Part shown: positions 32,178-44,065 of the stretch, piece by piece | How the letters are laid out: each line of letters opens with the position of its first letter | How positions within the stretch are numbered: position 1 is the first letter of the stretch | Origin: Polytrichum commune | Taxonomy: Eukaryota; Streptophyta; Polytrichopsida; Polytrichales; Polytrichaceae | Length of the DNA: 64,000 nt | Direction of reading: 5' to 3' | Assembly: GCA_950295325.1 (NCBI GenBank) | Contig: OX485803.1 | Span: 2,976,001 to 3,040,000 of the forward strand | Program-made: the position numbers and the translations under genes | The notes under the pieces: model-generated | The model's database searches: none | What the model was told of the DNA's origin: nothing | The model's input: only the letters and a program-made list of their open reading frames with translations

Positions 32178-32738
32178 GGTCACTTATTGAGGCTCATTCA
32201 TTTGAAAAGCGTGGAGGAGGATGAGGAGTGTGATTATGATCACATATGGATTGATGATTCTAGTGCACAAGATGGTGGCAAGGAAAGTTGTAGTGTTGGA
32301 GAAGACAACTCAAACATGTGCAAAGATCTTGTCATAGAGACTTAATTGATGCAATCACGAGTTGAGAATGTTTTACATGAAGATGTGGAGTTGCAAAGTG
32401 AGCTTCGACATGCCTTGGACGTGCTAACTGATGAACATGAAAATGTTGAAATGCCCTCTCAATCCAATGTAAAGTCCATTGTGGCTTATGTAGAGGTAGG
32501 GGAGTCTAGAATTTTCAAAAGCACATTTGTTAGTCGATTGAATGGCAATCCAACTTTATCTAAAGATCAATTGACTTGGATCAAGATTGGCATATTATTA
32601 TATATGAAGCTTAAACTCCTTGCCGCCACAAATCATGATATTGTGTTAAATCTTTATTATGATTGTGGAGTGTGTTTTTTGAACACACCTGAAACTAGAA
32701 TTGTCAAAAAAGAAAACCATGGTAGACATAGGATTTAA
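32178..32738 (+). pseudogene. Unknown protein, frame broken by one stop
   Basis: One frame is open from 32178 to the stop at 32736-32738 except for a single TAA at 32343-32345. The first part reads HLKSVEEDEECDYDHIWIDD and CSVGEDNSNMCKDLVIE, acidic and serine-rich. After the stop come VENVLHEDVELQSELRHALD, SIVAYVEVGESRIFKSTFVS, LSKDQLTWIKIGILLYMKLK and NHDIVLNLYYDCGVC. The composition is strongly protein-like, and codon phase is kept across the stop, so this was a ~186-residue coding segment. Two cysteines near the end (DCGVC) hint at a metal site. I do not recognise the family. It may be part of a transposon-borne ORF. Confidence 0.45.
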
Positions 32739-35249
32739 AAGCTTTTAGGCTCTCTCTCTCTCTCTCTCAAAGAAGGAATGAACCCTATCAATTCATCCCT
32801 CGTTGGGGGACTTATGTATAGTCTACCATCAAATGTGGTTTTGATGGTGTTGCATAACACAACTCAACGACGCAAGCCCTCATAATATAACAGTGGGATG
32901 TTGGGAGTTCACTCTAAATCCGAGTCTCCCTGCACAACTTTCCCAGCACCCACTTGTTATATTTCAAAAACCCCACAGAACAAAAGACTACACAATAAGT
33001 AATGTTATGTGGGTTTTCACGAGATTCACAACGACCATAACTCAAATCAAAGATGAAGATCCGATTTGCTATTGTGACACAAACTTCATGGTGTAGACCG
33101 AATCGGTAGAAGTTGGAACACATGGGAAACGAACCAAACAACACATCATAAATACGTCAACGTGCATGCATGCAGATCCTGGAGAAGGCCCTGCAATTAT
33201 GTTCGCTACTCAATGCCATATATGCCTCACCTGCAAAGCACATGAGGTACACGGATGGAGCTTAGGGAGTAATTAAGTTATATAGAGAGCGGGCAAGGTA
33301 GTAGTATCATGACTATGTTACTTTCCCCTCAATTTCCTTTTCGAGGCGAGTATCATAAGATAGTCCTCCAACTTACTATCATCGATCGCACGGCCACTGC
33401 CCCGAGGTACAAAAGCCTAAGCTCATATAGCATCTCAGCTCACATTGTTATTGGCTCTAGCTACCCACCCCGCTCTTCATTATTTCATTGGCATCTTATG
33501 TCCATAACTTTGTCCTTGAATGACCGCGTCCATATAAGCCGACGAGAGCGGTGAGTGGATGAAATTGTCTTGCACAAGTGACTTTAGAATCGATCGGTTG
33601 TCATTTCTAAGTGTCTTTTTTCCCCCACTCTATGCGAGAGCCTACTCTATCGAGGGTACACAAGAGCAAAGGAAAGAAAGATAATGAAAATCGAAACTCC
33701 CTTCATGAGTCGGCGATTCTTTGTGTTGCTAGGCGAGTAACATGTTTTATGCTTGGGATGATTCTATACGCAACGGGAGTATATTTCATAGAAAGGTGTT
33801 GATCATGTGCTATGAGCAAGCATTGTAGGGATCACGTGATATTAAGCTTACCACTATATTGCATGGATGGGTTCGCAGCCGACAAAGTTCATGCATTAGT
33901 AATACAAATTTGTAGGTTTTATATTCACCTAGCAGAGGGGAACTACCATAGGCACATAGCCGGTTTTGGATGTTTACATCCTTAAATAGATGATGGATTA
34001 TTTGAGGAAATGTGAGTATGTTTTGACGGGTGAGCTTTTAGTTATTTATATAATTACCCAAATATTGCAAAATTTCCACTCTACTTTTCAAGTATCTTGT
34101 AAAGCCAAGCAACCTTTCAAGTTTCCCTAACTTCTAGATTTCCAATTATCTTTCAAAGTCAAGCAACCTTTCTAGTTTGCCTAACTTCTACTTTTGGAGT
34201 CCAAGTATTTTGATGTTTCTATTTTCTAAACGCTTTGGTCTCAAAAGGGTTAATTCTAGGTAGCTTCTAAGGGGTCTTCGAAAGGTCGTAGAGGAGGGAC
34301 TTCAAAAGTCTTTGATGGGGGTCTTCAAAGACTTCAAAAGTCTTTAAGAGTATAAGCTCCCGATAAGTCTTCGCGACGCTCACGAGAGATGTTGATGTTG
34401 AATGAGGTGCTTTAGGTGCCCTATATGCCTTCTTTATATAGTATTTAATATCTATGGGAGCTCGGGAACAAAGCATGGGAGCCCGGAAATGAGGCAATGC
34501 CCAGGGAACGGGCATGGGAGCCGCAAGTACGAAAACAATTGGGAATGGAGCAAAGGATGAACAAGTGTGGATGGCTAAGATGCCTGGATATCAAATACTA
34601 GCTTCCTTGTTTTGGAGGCTCCTATAGCGTTCCCCATATGTTTGGAACTATGTCTCTCTATCCTTTGGCTTCTTGGCATCTCCTCTTTGCAAGCTCCTAA
34701 CTCCTCCTTAGCTTCTCCTTATATCTCACGGTTCCTAGTTCCTCTTGTGGTTTCTACCTATGTGGGGGGCATGTTGTTAGTCAACTATCATAACACATAA
34801 TTGATTCCACTAGCTGATGTTCAACATATATATATATCCCCAAGCTAAATAGTGTGGCCATGATTTTAGCTAGCTTTTAATTTAGGTAGATCATTTCAAT
34901 TAATTTATACTATATTATTTTCCATAGAAAATATTATAGTAATTTTTTATGAATGGTTATTGAAGTTATTTGTGTGGTTGCTATAATGTGCAGAATGATA
35001 TATGGTACTATAACTGAAAAGTTTTGTGGAACGAAATCAAACAAAACCCAAGTGTAGGGTATAAGGCAATGGATATGCTTGAATATTTTAGAAATTTATT
35101 GCGAAAAAAAATTAAGGTGCTCAAAAGGCCGAGCTACAATGAAACATGATTCCAAATATTTGCAATAATTATAATATACATGGCATCAAATAATTTTGAA
35201 ATAAATCGAATCAATGACATTTTGAAATATGAGTAGGATCCCAAAGTTA
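32739..35249. other. No gene seen; (CT)n at 32750-32768
   Basis: A CT microsatellite directly follows the broken frame. A weak repeat relationship links 32969-33150 to the 37430-37500 and 62740-62830 regions (GTAGAAGTTGG...ACATG.GAAA.GAACCAA). A T/A-rich degenerate repeat patch is at 34080-34220. No gene is supported. Confidence 0.4.
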
Positions 35250-36200
35250 TTAAAACTCAAAACAAATTAAATGTACAAACATATGAGTGTTCTCATATAA
35301 TTCCCTTATGAGAAAATGAATCAACAACTCTGTTATAACCATGAAATCATCAAACAATGCATTTCTTAAGGCCTCCTCCACTAAACTTATCCCATGCCCC
35401 TCTTTGTGTGGATGTCTTTGTCTAAGTAATCCAATGTGAGGGTCCATATTGCCATTTGGTCTTCCACATGGTGCTTCACCCATGAGTTGACAAAAATTGT
35501 GCAATACACAACACACATACACAATTTTTGGAAGTTTCTTAACTAAACATATAGCCGATTTGAAAATGCACTATAGAAGCTTGAGCAACCCAAAAGCTGT
35601 TTTTTTTTTTTTTTTTTAAATGTCGACCATTCATTTTCTTTTCAACTTTTATTTTTTCCTAGTCACCATAAGAGGGTTTAAATTTCTAAACATATAATCC
35701 CTAAGAGGATACCCAAAGTTTGCTAGAAAATAAGGATGCACTTCATGGCCTTAGACTAACACAACAAGCTCTTTTAGGATTTCACGCTCCCATAGCTTAT
35801 CATATATTGATGAACTTTGGAATTTACCTTCCACCAGCTGCTCCCCTAGAGATATTGCAACAAGCATTCCAAAATAATTTGTTTATGTCACACACAACTT
35901 GGTAGTCCACACATAAATTGAAAATGGTCGATTATATCTTACAACCCCCCCCCCACCCACCCCTGTTGGTATAACAATGTACGAGAAAATATTTTTCACT
36001 TGTCAAACAAAACATCCATAGTAATGTCCATATATTTTCAAATTGTGGATGCGCCTACACAAAACATGTTAGTCATAAAGTTGGCAAAATATCATGCGCC
36101 AACCTGTAAATTACTAATCCTACAACCTTATGTATAGGAAGGGGCTCCCACACAAACATCAAAACCTTCGACATCATCCATGTCTTGATTCCATTAACTA
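35250..36200 (-). pseudogene. HARBI1-like (PIF/Harbinger) transposase, decayed
   Basis: Reading the - strand across several frames recovers, in order, a helix-turn-helix-like FCVGASTI...KYMDITMDVLFDK (about 36000-36070), CVDYQVVCDINKLFW (about 35885-35930), SSSIYDKLWEREILKEL (about 35770-35820), VHPYFLANFGYPLRDYMF (about 35685-35740), AFGLLK (about 35595-35605) and KIVYVCCVLHNFCQLMGE (about 35475-35535). These are the landmarks of PIF/Harbinger nucleases in the right order. The catalytic Asp before GYP is Asn here. There are several stops and frame shifts, a 17-base homopolymer (35600-35617) and a poly-C tract (35945-35954). It is much more decayed and AT-richer than the transposase at 24602-26320, so it represents an older, separate lineage. 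Confidence 0.72.
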
Positions 36201-37960
36201 GATATTGGAATGACAAAAAAAAATCACACTACATGCTTCTCTATAGTTTTGATCTTAAATATCAGGATCGTGATGCCAAACATCACCTTCAAAGACATCG
36301 AAATGAATGTGTTGTTGAAGCTCTTTCCACCAACTGCACCGGGGTTTGCAAGGCACATGCACCAACATAGCAAACATTATAGGCAAAGAGGAATATTCAA
36401 TGTCGGGGTCTCCACCCTCCCCCCCCCCCCCCCTTCCTACACCATTTTACATGGTCAAAGCAAACACATTTTTATGAAAATAACATCAATGTCAATGGTC
36501 TCCATTGTAACAAATTCTCAACAACCAAATTGTATATGCGATCTATAATCCAACTAAGGTATTGGGAGTAAGAAAGAATGTATCACAATATAACAATTGT
36601 TATAAATTAAAGGTAACCACACTTTATTTAATTGCGCATTACCTTAAAATATGTTGGCACAAACATCCATACATAAGGGTTTGGATTTAAAAGTGTTTTA
36701 ATGGTTGTGTTGGTGCCATGTGACATTATTTTGTAACAAACATAGTAGGTTGGGATTAAACTTTTGATGATGCATCACAATACACGTTAAGTTAATAAAC
36801 TCAAGATTTAAGAAAATTACAGTTCTTTTAGAATTTTTTGTTTTAGAGTTGAATACCTATGTTATGCGGGTATTAGTTGGTACGTTTTGTTTGTTCTTCA
36901 ACTTCCGCCAATTTGGGTTAGAGGAAAAAACACTACCCTACATATTGTATATATATTATTATTTGGTAAAATAGCTCAATTTTGGTGTTTGGACATAATA
37001 GAGCATTAACATCGTTACTTGGCAGAAAATTACAAAAACCTTCAAACTATGAAACATTGTGTGTCACCAAATTGTAAGTGCCACTACATTCAATATTGAA
37101 CATAGTATTGCCTTGGCACATGTATGGAAAAACCATTACCGATTCTCCAAACCGGATTGAGAATTAGCCCTCCTTATATTCAATAATAGACTGCAAAGTG
37201 CATGTTAGTTGATAGTTCAATTAGGTAAATAACTCCACGTTAAAAGAGATTGGACCACGTCTTCATATATTACTAACTATTATAAATTCAGTGGTGAACA
37301 CAATTGGGGACATGTGTATTGAGTTCAAAAATCAACACACGTGCACTTTTGATAATCATAACTAAATTAAACGAGGCCTTATTTTCAATTCGGCTTTTGC
37401 ATGTGTTTCATTATAAATTTGCTAATACAATATGAGTTTTGTTATGTGAATCTAAACAATAGAAGTTGGAGAACATGAAAATGAACCAAATAGCACCCAC
37501 ATACCTTAAAGCCTAGTAAAACAAACTTGGCCCACTTAACTCTTCCGTTGCCTGGTTGTTGGTGGCAACGGCATGTGCCCATGTCAACCGTTTTCAACAT
37601 TGGCAGGGCAAAGCTCCACAATTGTAATGCCCTTGTCCTCACATGCCAGGGCTAATAGAAGATGAGCTTTCCATATGTTAAGTTTAATATGAGTGGGGAT
37701 GTGTAGTGAAGTCATGGGGTGGTGTCCTAGTACTTCCCCCACTCCCAAGGCCACTGCGGTTAATCCTAGTGGATACATTTGGCCTCCTTAATTACCCGAA
37801 CCGATAACATCCATTATTGAACTCATGCATGAAGAGGTCCAAGACGTAGAAGCCCCAAGCGGTAATGGTGGCTAAAGGGGAGTTGTGGGCATAGACCTAA
37901 ACCAAAGGTCAACTGACTATAGGCCTTGAACCCCGACCGAAGGGGTTTATAGTCTGCATT
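36201..37960. other. No gene seen; poly-C at 36419-36433; R1-related repeat
   Basis: A 15-base C run lies at 36419-36433. The stretch 37190-37500 shares ordered blocks (AGATTGGACCACGTC, AATCAACA..C.TGCACTT, GCTAATACAA, ACATGAAAATGAACCAAAT) with 62500-62800, so both belong to one dispersed repeat. No gene is supported. Confidence 0.45.
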
Positions 37961-37969
37961 GGTTGGCAT

Positions 37970-38195
37970 CAGTGATCGGGGAGATTTTTGGGCATAATTG
38001 GTTAAGATCCTAGCATTTGCAAGTGCAACCGGTTACATGTTGACATCCTCCAGTTTTCCTTTATTAAATTGGGGCATATTCTATAGATTCCTCCAAAATG
38101 ATCGGTAATTTTCATGCAGTCTTGAACTTCAACCGGTTATTTCTTAAACTCAACCAGTTCATTTGTAACTAACTGCCGGTTCTCCCCGATCATAG
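37970..38195 (+). mobile_element. hAT-type MITE, 226 bp, perfect 8-bp TSD GTTGGCAT
   Basis: Left end CAGTGATCGGGGAGA; right end reverse-complemented CTATGATCGGGGAGA. GTTGGCAT is duplicated exactly at 37962-37969 and 38196-38203. It aligns along its whole length with 8017-8246 at roughly 90% by eye. Confidence 0.85.
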
Positions 38196-38205
38196 GTTGG
38201 CATAG

Positions 38206-38601
38206 GCCATGCACTCTACATTTAGGTTTTGAGGGATCAAGGTTGATGTTTGGGTTGCCATTGGTTGTGCGTGATTGGCAACATCACAAATCCATTGAGT
38301 CCCATCAAACAACCACCATTGATACACAACCAATAGTCAATTGTGGGTTTGGATTGTGACTTGTATGCAAGGAAGAGCTTTTCCTCCCAATCTTACAGTT
38401 GATTCAATGTTCATCATGAAAACTTTTGACCTGCCGAACGGGTTTCAATAAACAAGTGGAAATTGTTAAATCTTCAAGAAAAAAATACTAAAAAAATACA
38501 ATCAAATTTGTGAAATGTTGGAACTAATTTTTGACAAATTACTTATCTGGCACAAATGTATTTTATTGGCCCCAATATGCCTACATGAAGATCTCACCAA
38601 A
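38206..38601. repeat. Long direct repeat, left copy (flanks LINE)
   Basis: From CCATGCACTCTACATTTAGG to GAAGATCTCACCAAA, matching 40061-40440 at about 96% by eye with one 15-base and a few single-base indels. The LINE sits exactly between the copies. Confidence 0.88.
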
Positions 38602-40060
38602 GAAAAGAAAAGAAAAAATAACGCCCGTACCATGTACCAGCATGAATGTGAGCCCGTTGACCCGATACTAATCATGTTACCCATGATGCAGTATGGGGCG
38701 TTATGCCTCTTTGGCAGGTGGGCTCCGGTGGTGTAATTTTAGTCAGCTTCCCTTTAGGGAGGGGGGGCAGGGGTTTGTTTATTATCAAGTATCCTTTTGT
38801 TTAGGACTAGGTAGGTGAGGTATTTGATGGCATTCTGGTGTAAATTTTTTATGAGTGTTTTCATGCTAGACTTTGGGAGTTTAAGTTCGTTGAGTTGTTC
38901 GATAGAGTGTTCATGAATGGCCCCTCTTACTCCAGTAGTGATTGTGATGAGGGGGTTGATTTTCCATCCGTTATTTTGTATATTGTAGATTAGTGGATCA
39001 TGTTTGGTGTGTTTGTGTGTTTTGGCTTGTTTTGGGAATCTATCGTGCCAGTATGTGAATTCGATGAATTGTACTGTGTATTTTACGGAGGGTGAGATAG
39101 GTGTTTGTATTTGGTTGGGGGCGCCAAGTATACAAAGGATGTCAGGTCTTAATTTGGCTTGGCATTGACAAGGTTGTTGGGGGCATGTGCACTTGAGGAG
39201 CCATTTTGAGACTGTTGGGTCTGGGGGTTGGTTGTTTAAGTTGCCAGCGTTTGTCAAAGTGTAGAATCTGGTAGTTTTGTTGGCTTGCAATGTTTGGGTA
39301 ATGAGGTGTGTTGTTTTGTTGTGTCTTGCTATTCTTAATCCCTTTAGATACGGGTGTTCACATGTTGATAATAGGTGAGGCCACGTGTCTTTGTCATTGT
39401 TGCGACATAGTGTGCAATTTGGATTTGGATATTTGAGGGGCCAGAAAATATTTTTCCTATGGTTACCCATGTATTGGGCGAATCTAAATTTTAGACTTTG
39501 GGTGATTTGGGTGTCCGGTACATTTACATTCTTCCAAAAATGGTTGGAGAGTTTTTGGTTGATTTGTTTGTTTGAGAGCCTTTTGTCGACATATGGGAAC
39601 TTCCTTTTGGCTAATGCGGCTTCGTAGTTTTCATGTGTTTTTGTTATGAATGTGCCTAAGTTGCGTATGGCTCCATCATGTGTGGTTGTTGGGCAACTTG
39701 CTAGTCAGTAGGGGGTAGTGTGAGCTATGTGTATGTGTGGGGTCTTGTCTGGTTTTTCTTTCAGTGTTCCTTCGTTGGCTAGTGTGTCTGCTATTTCGTT
39801 GCCATTAATGGATGTGTGCGCTCTTACTTTATGTATGTGAATCATGTGTGGGGTCCAATATATTTGTCGTACGATGGCTGCTATGAGTAGTTTATCTGGG
39901 TGATGATGTTGGGATGTTAGATGTTGTATGTGATTATTAATTAAGTATATGTTGTTAAGGCTATCTGTGAATATGTATGTATCCTGTTGTGTGTTTTGTA
40001 TATTTTGGATGGCAATGAGTATTGCGTTGAGCTCAACTCTTAAGATATTTGGGTGTCCAT
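38602..40060 (-). mobile_element. 5'-truncated LINE retrotransposon
   Basis: Oriented on the - strand, its 3' end (a GAAAAGAAAAGAAAAAATAA run on +, that is TTTTC-rich on its own strand) abuts the left direct repeat. Its truncated 5' end abuts the right one. The coding part holds the RNase H domain and C-terminal zinc knuckle of ORF2; the reverse transcriptase and endonuclease are missing. The same 3' end occurs at 8835-9150, and an internal piece at 49660-50312. Confidence 0.85.
38754..40058 (-). pseudogene. LINE ORF2 C-terminal part (RNase H and zinc knuckle)
   Basis: The - strand reads, from the truncation, NILRVELNAILIAIQNIQ, YIFTDSLNN, a His-rich stretch, HIHKVRAHTSINGNEIADTL and ANEGTLKEKPD. 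These are the conserved E, D, H and D elements of RNase H (VELNA, TDSL, RAH, GNEIAD). One stop (about 39703) interrupts an otherwise single frame. Then come LASCPTTTHDGAIRNLGTF and KRLSNKQINQKLSNHFWK. After 39470, NPNCTLCRNNDKDTWPHLLS followed by TCEHPYLKGL gives a C-x2-C ... H-x4-C knuckle. The tail contains ITITTGVRGAIHEHSIEQL and NAIKYLTYLVLNKR. The arrangement RT-RNase H-knuckle is known from several LINE clades, and the tail reminds me of Dualen-like elements, unverified. With the N-terminal enzymes lost it cannot move itself. Confidence 0.82.
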
Positions 40061-40440
40061 GCCATGCACTCTACATATAGGTTCTGAGGGATCAAGGTTG
40101 ATGTTTGGGTTGCCATTGGTTGTGCGTGATTGGCAACATCACAAATCTATTGAGTCCCATCAAACAACCACCGTTGATACGCAACCAATAGTCAATTGTG
40201 GGTTTGGATTGTGACTTGGTCACAAGGAAGAGCTTTTCCTCCCAATCTTACAGTTGATTCAATGTTCATCATGCCGAACGGGTTTCAATAAACAAGTGGA
40301 AATTGTTAAATCTTCAAGAAAAAAATACTAAAAAAATAAAATAAAATTTGTGAAATGTTGGAACTAATTTTGACAAATTACTCATATGGCACAAATGTAT
40401 TTTATTCGCCCCAATATGCCTACATGAAGATCTCACCAAA
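40061..40440. repeat. Long direct repeat, right copy (flanks LINE)
   Basis: Second copy of 38206-38601, lacking 15 bases in its middle. Confidence 0.88.
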
Positions 40441-42559
40441 TTATGTGAGGACTCCAGCTGTATGGATGTGATCTTTAAATCAATACCAACAAGTTCAATT
40501 AAACATTGTTCATGAATATGTGATGAAGTTTAGCCTTTGGGGTTAATAAAACACACACACACACACACACATTCTTAATAAGTTGAAACTTGGTTCAAAA
40601 TCAACACTATAAATAAAGACATGGATTTACTGCACATATCATAAACTAGCTCATGGGCTACATATTACCTGATTTTTCCACCCATTTTCATTCCTCTTTG
40701 AACAATAGTGAGTCAAAACAAGAGTTTTAGGCAATCATCAACGAATCCATTAGGTAGAGCCTCCCTTGATAAATAGAATAAAAATTAATGTCAATGTTTT
40801 TTTTGGGGGTCCATTGGTGTGAATGGGGAGCCCATTTTTCTTTATCATGATCATGTTTTAGCAAGCTTCAAGGTATGATTACTCCCTTCCTTTTAGGAGT
40901 TGGGCTCTTTTGCAGAGCCTAGTCAACTTTTGCAAGAACGTAAGGTGTTTCATGGATATTTGGTGTATATATTTCATGAGCTTTTGGATGTCCTTTGAAG
41001 GTATGTCGAGATTCTTAAGTGCTTTTATTTAATGTTTCGTTGAACCTCTCATGAGTAAGAGGCACCTTGTTTACCCCTGAAGCCTCGGCCTTCAAGTTTG
41101 GTAGCTTGGACCATAAATATATTATTGACAAGTGATCATGACCACCACTTTATATCCTTTCATGAATTGAGAAATGAATGGTGGCCCCGCTTTATTTTTT
41201 AAATATCACCATAAATAAGAGGGAGCGTGTCAAAAAATGAATGAAAGAAGTGACATGATATCCTAGATGTTCATAAATGGATAACGTTTGATGATCACCT
41301 AGATTGTACGGCGTAAGAAACTGAATAAATTACCTCATTAAAAAAAGGTGATCATGTCAATATATATAAAGTTATATTTCATCCTAGTAATGTATATTTT
41401 GATAGTAAAACTTACACATATCCATGTATTTGTTAGTTTTAATATCATTTGAAACACCATGTCCCGTGACCACGGCTTCAAGAAAGTGACCGTGAAATTC
41501 TCTTGCTCGTGGCCTTTGGACCACACACCATGGCCATGAGAAACCCTAGGTCATTTTTCCCACACGGCCCTTAATTCAAAACAATGAATGCTGCCAGTGT
41601 CACTAGATTACTGGCGCCATATCATCACCAATCATATCTGATCTGGCAGTGATGTGGCATCCATGACTGGTGAAGAATGTAGTTAATATCATTTTCATTA
41701 CCACTGGTGGCGAGTCATTCAAGCTGAATGTTTTATTTTTAATATTGATATTGATATTGATAATTCCTGTTAGAATAACTACACTAAATTTGATAACTAT
41801 GGTAGGTTTTCGGATGGCACTTCTTATGAAAAAGTGAACAAATTTTGTCATGGATGATGGGTGAGTTCATCCATTGCCCAAATCCCCACCATCTCTTGTC
41901 AGCAACTGGTGATGAAATATTATCATGGATAATTGAAATTTGGATGAAACATCACTTGGTAAGTGACAGTAATTTCAACATTGTATATCTATAATCCCCC
42001 CCAAAAAACTTACAAGGAATGACAAATAATGTTGAGTCAACAATTAGTGTTGGTGACACTACGCCACAGTCTACAAGTAGTATTGAGCAAGACAATTAGG
42101 TGACACTAAATATCATATTTAGTGACAACAATACTAAGATATGTACAGGCTCAAACCGTATGATGGATGAGTCAGAATAAAACACACAACGTGAGATAGA
42201 TCTATGCATAAAAGATCACTTAAGGTCCTGAGGGCTTAAAGCATTGCAATTTCAAGCAAGGTAGATAGCTTGGATTTTTTTTCAAAATAATTCATAGATT
42301 AGCAAGTCAATACAGAGTCTACAAAAATAGTACTAAAAAAAAAGTTTACATGTAACCTACGTATTTGCAAAGTTGTCTTAAGGAAAGAGCCTTTTACTAT
42401 CAACTATGGGGATTTGTTGATGTTGGGATAGTAAGTGAGAAACATAAATTTTGGTCTTATTATGGGTGAGGATCTTCTATTAAATGAAGGTGTTGTCCCC
42501 CTTTTGTGGATCACTTTTTACACCACCACGTTGAGTGGATAGATCCCTAATTAACAATT
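40441..42559. other. No gene seen; (CA)n at 40551-40571
   Basis: A short CA microsatellite lies near 40560. A GGCCGTGTGGG-like motif ends near 41573 on the - strand next to TTA and could be one end of another Tourist-like element, but its partner was not found. Around 42050-42125 lie fragments with GACACTAAATATCATATTTAGTG, related to the MITE at 46109-46430. Confidence 0.45.
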
Positions 42560-42725
42560 ATGTTTTTATCAAGTAAAGATGTTAATGTTCTATAATGACC
42601 AAACAACCAATGTGATATTTGTTGGCCAAAAAATGAGAAATGTTGTATATAGTTGTAGGATTGCGCAATTTCAAATAGTAGTGACACAAAATGCAATATT
42701 TAGTGTAGTAGTGTATAGTATACCT
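42560..42725. repeat. MITE family R2, diverged copy
   Basis: Contains TTCTATAATGACCAAACAAC and ATTTGTTGG followed by CAAATAGTAGTGACACAAAA. It is most similar to the 3655-3815 copy. Confidence 0.5.
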
Positions 42726-42744
42726 CTATGTATTGGCAATTTGA

Positions 42745-44065
42745 TTAATATATAAAATTGTGCACCAAAAACCTCGACAAGGCAACACCACAAGCTACCG
42801 CATCACCCGTTACATATGTATAAGCTTTATTTATTGAAAATGTACAAAATGAGGCTAAGAAAGCGTCTTTCACGTTGCCTCCATGAAGGCCCTTGACATG
42901 TATATAGAGGGGAACAACTGTAGAGTCAACACCGATGATGGTAATGGTAGTCGTGCCACACCGGTTTGCAATGTCCGGGTCGGCCAAGGCATTTGTGGTA
43001 GTCCTGTCAACATACTCAAAAATCATTGAACGCCGACTCTGTAGCGCAGCCACTTCCGAAGTGCCACCCGCGGTTGTCGACCCCTACCACCATAAGGAAT
43101 GTCACCTTTGGCGACACCAACTCGTAGGTCCTCTTCAAGCCATCCATGTTGTATATGTTGGAGAGGCACAATCTTTGCCATCACCTTCCAATGGAACCTT
43201 ATTGTCATTGTGCAATGTGAGGTTGATATCTCTCCCCTCCACCCTATGATCAAGAGTGAATTGTTTGGCATTCAAGTACCTCATGTTGGAGACTCTAGTG
43301 ATAGTATTTAAAAACACTTTTTGAAATGTCCTTCACTTTGATATCACGAGCATTCATCATTATCCTCCAATTGAAAGCAACCTTCTTAACATCCATCATG
43401 GCAAACATCAAAGGAATCACCCACGTAGAATTTAAATAAAATAATGTGTCATGGAGGCTCACAACCGAATGTTTCTTCATGCAAAATTTTATTGATGAGC
43501 CCTTTGAAAAATGTTGCTATAAGACAAATTCACTCGATTCTTGGGTCACCTACCTTGCGAAATTTTGCATACTCAAATTACCCTTCATTCATATGGTTCA
43601 AAGACATTTCGTGATGCACAACCTCAAAGTGCTCCTCCTCATTGTCCTTCATGCAATACCCAACCAAGAGCAAAAATATATGCACTCCCTTGACTCTCCA
43701 CTTCTTACAAACGGCAACATGCCATGTTGGAGGATTTCGATCCCATCCCAAAGCCACCTTTATTTACTTTGTTCAAGACAAGTAAACTATTGAACTACTC
43801 TTGACCACCATGTGGAATTGTTTGTGAATGAATTCACCTCCCCTTTAATTGAGTACACTCCAACAATACAATATTCCTCAATGAACCTTTTCAAATTCAC
43901 CAAAAGTTTAATATCATTGTCCCCACACCCCACCGCCTCCCAATTGCAATAGTCACAATTGTACTCCTTTGCATGAGCATGGGCTATTGCTCTCATTTTG
44001 GGAGGCATCTCAAAATCAACCCTACAAGAAATCCCCAAGCATAACCACCATGATACAATACACAT
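42745..44065 (-). pseudogene. Unidentified coding-like region, broken frames
   Basis: The - strand carries a chain of frames with protein-like composition: MPPKMRAIAHAHAKEYNCDY with KLLVNLKRFIEEYCIVGVYS (44003-43790), HDTLFYLNSTWVIPLMFAMM with DVKKVAFNWRIMMNARDIKV (43480-43300), RVSNMRYLNAKQFTLDHRVE (about 43290-43235), and AALQSRRSMIFEYVDRTTTN with DIANRCGTTTITIIGVDSTV (43050-42900). Pieces of about 60-100 residues are separated by stops and frame changes, as expected for one decayed gene or transposon ORF. I recognise no domain. The opposite strand also has a 115-residue frame at 43446-43793, so strand assignment is uncertain. Confidence 0.3.

Noticed and set aside
38206..40440. LTR retrotransposon, with the 390-bp direct repeats as LTRs
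   Set aside because: The repeats lack TG...CA ends and have no primer-binding or polypurine tract, and the interior is the 3' part of a LINE whose tail ends at the junction.
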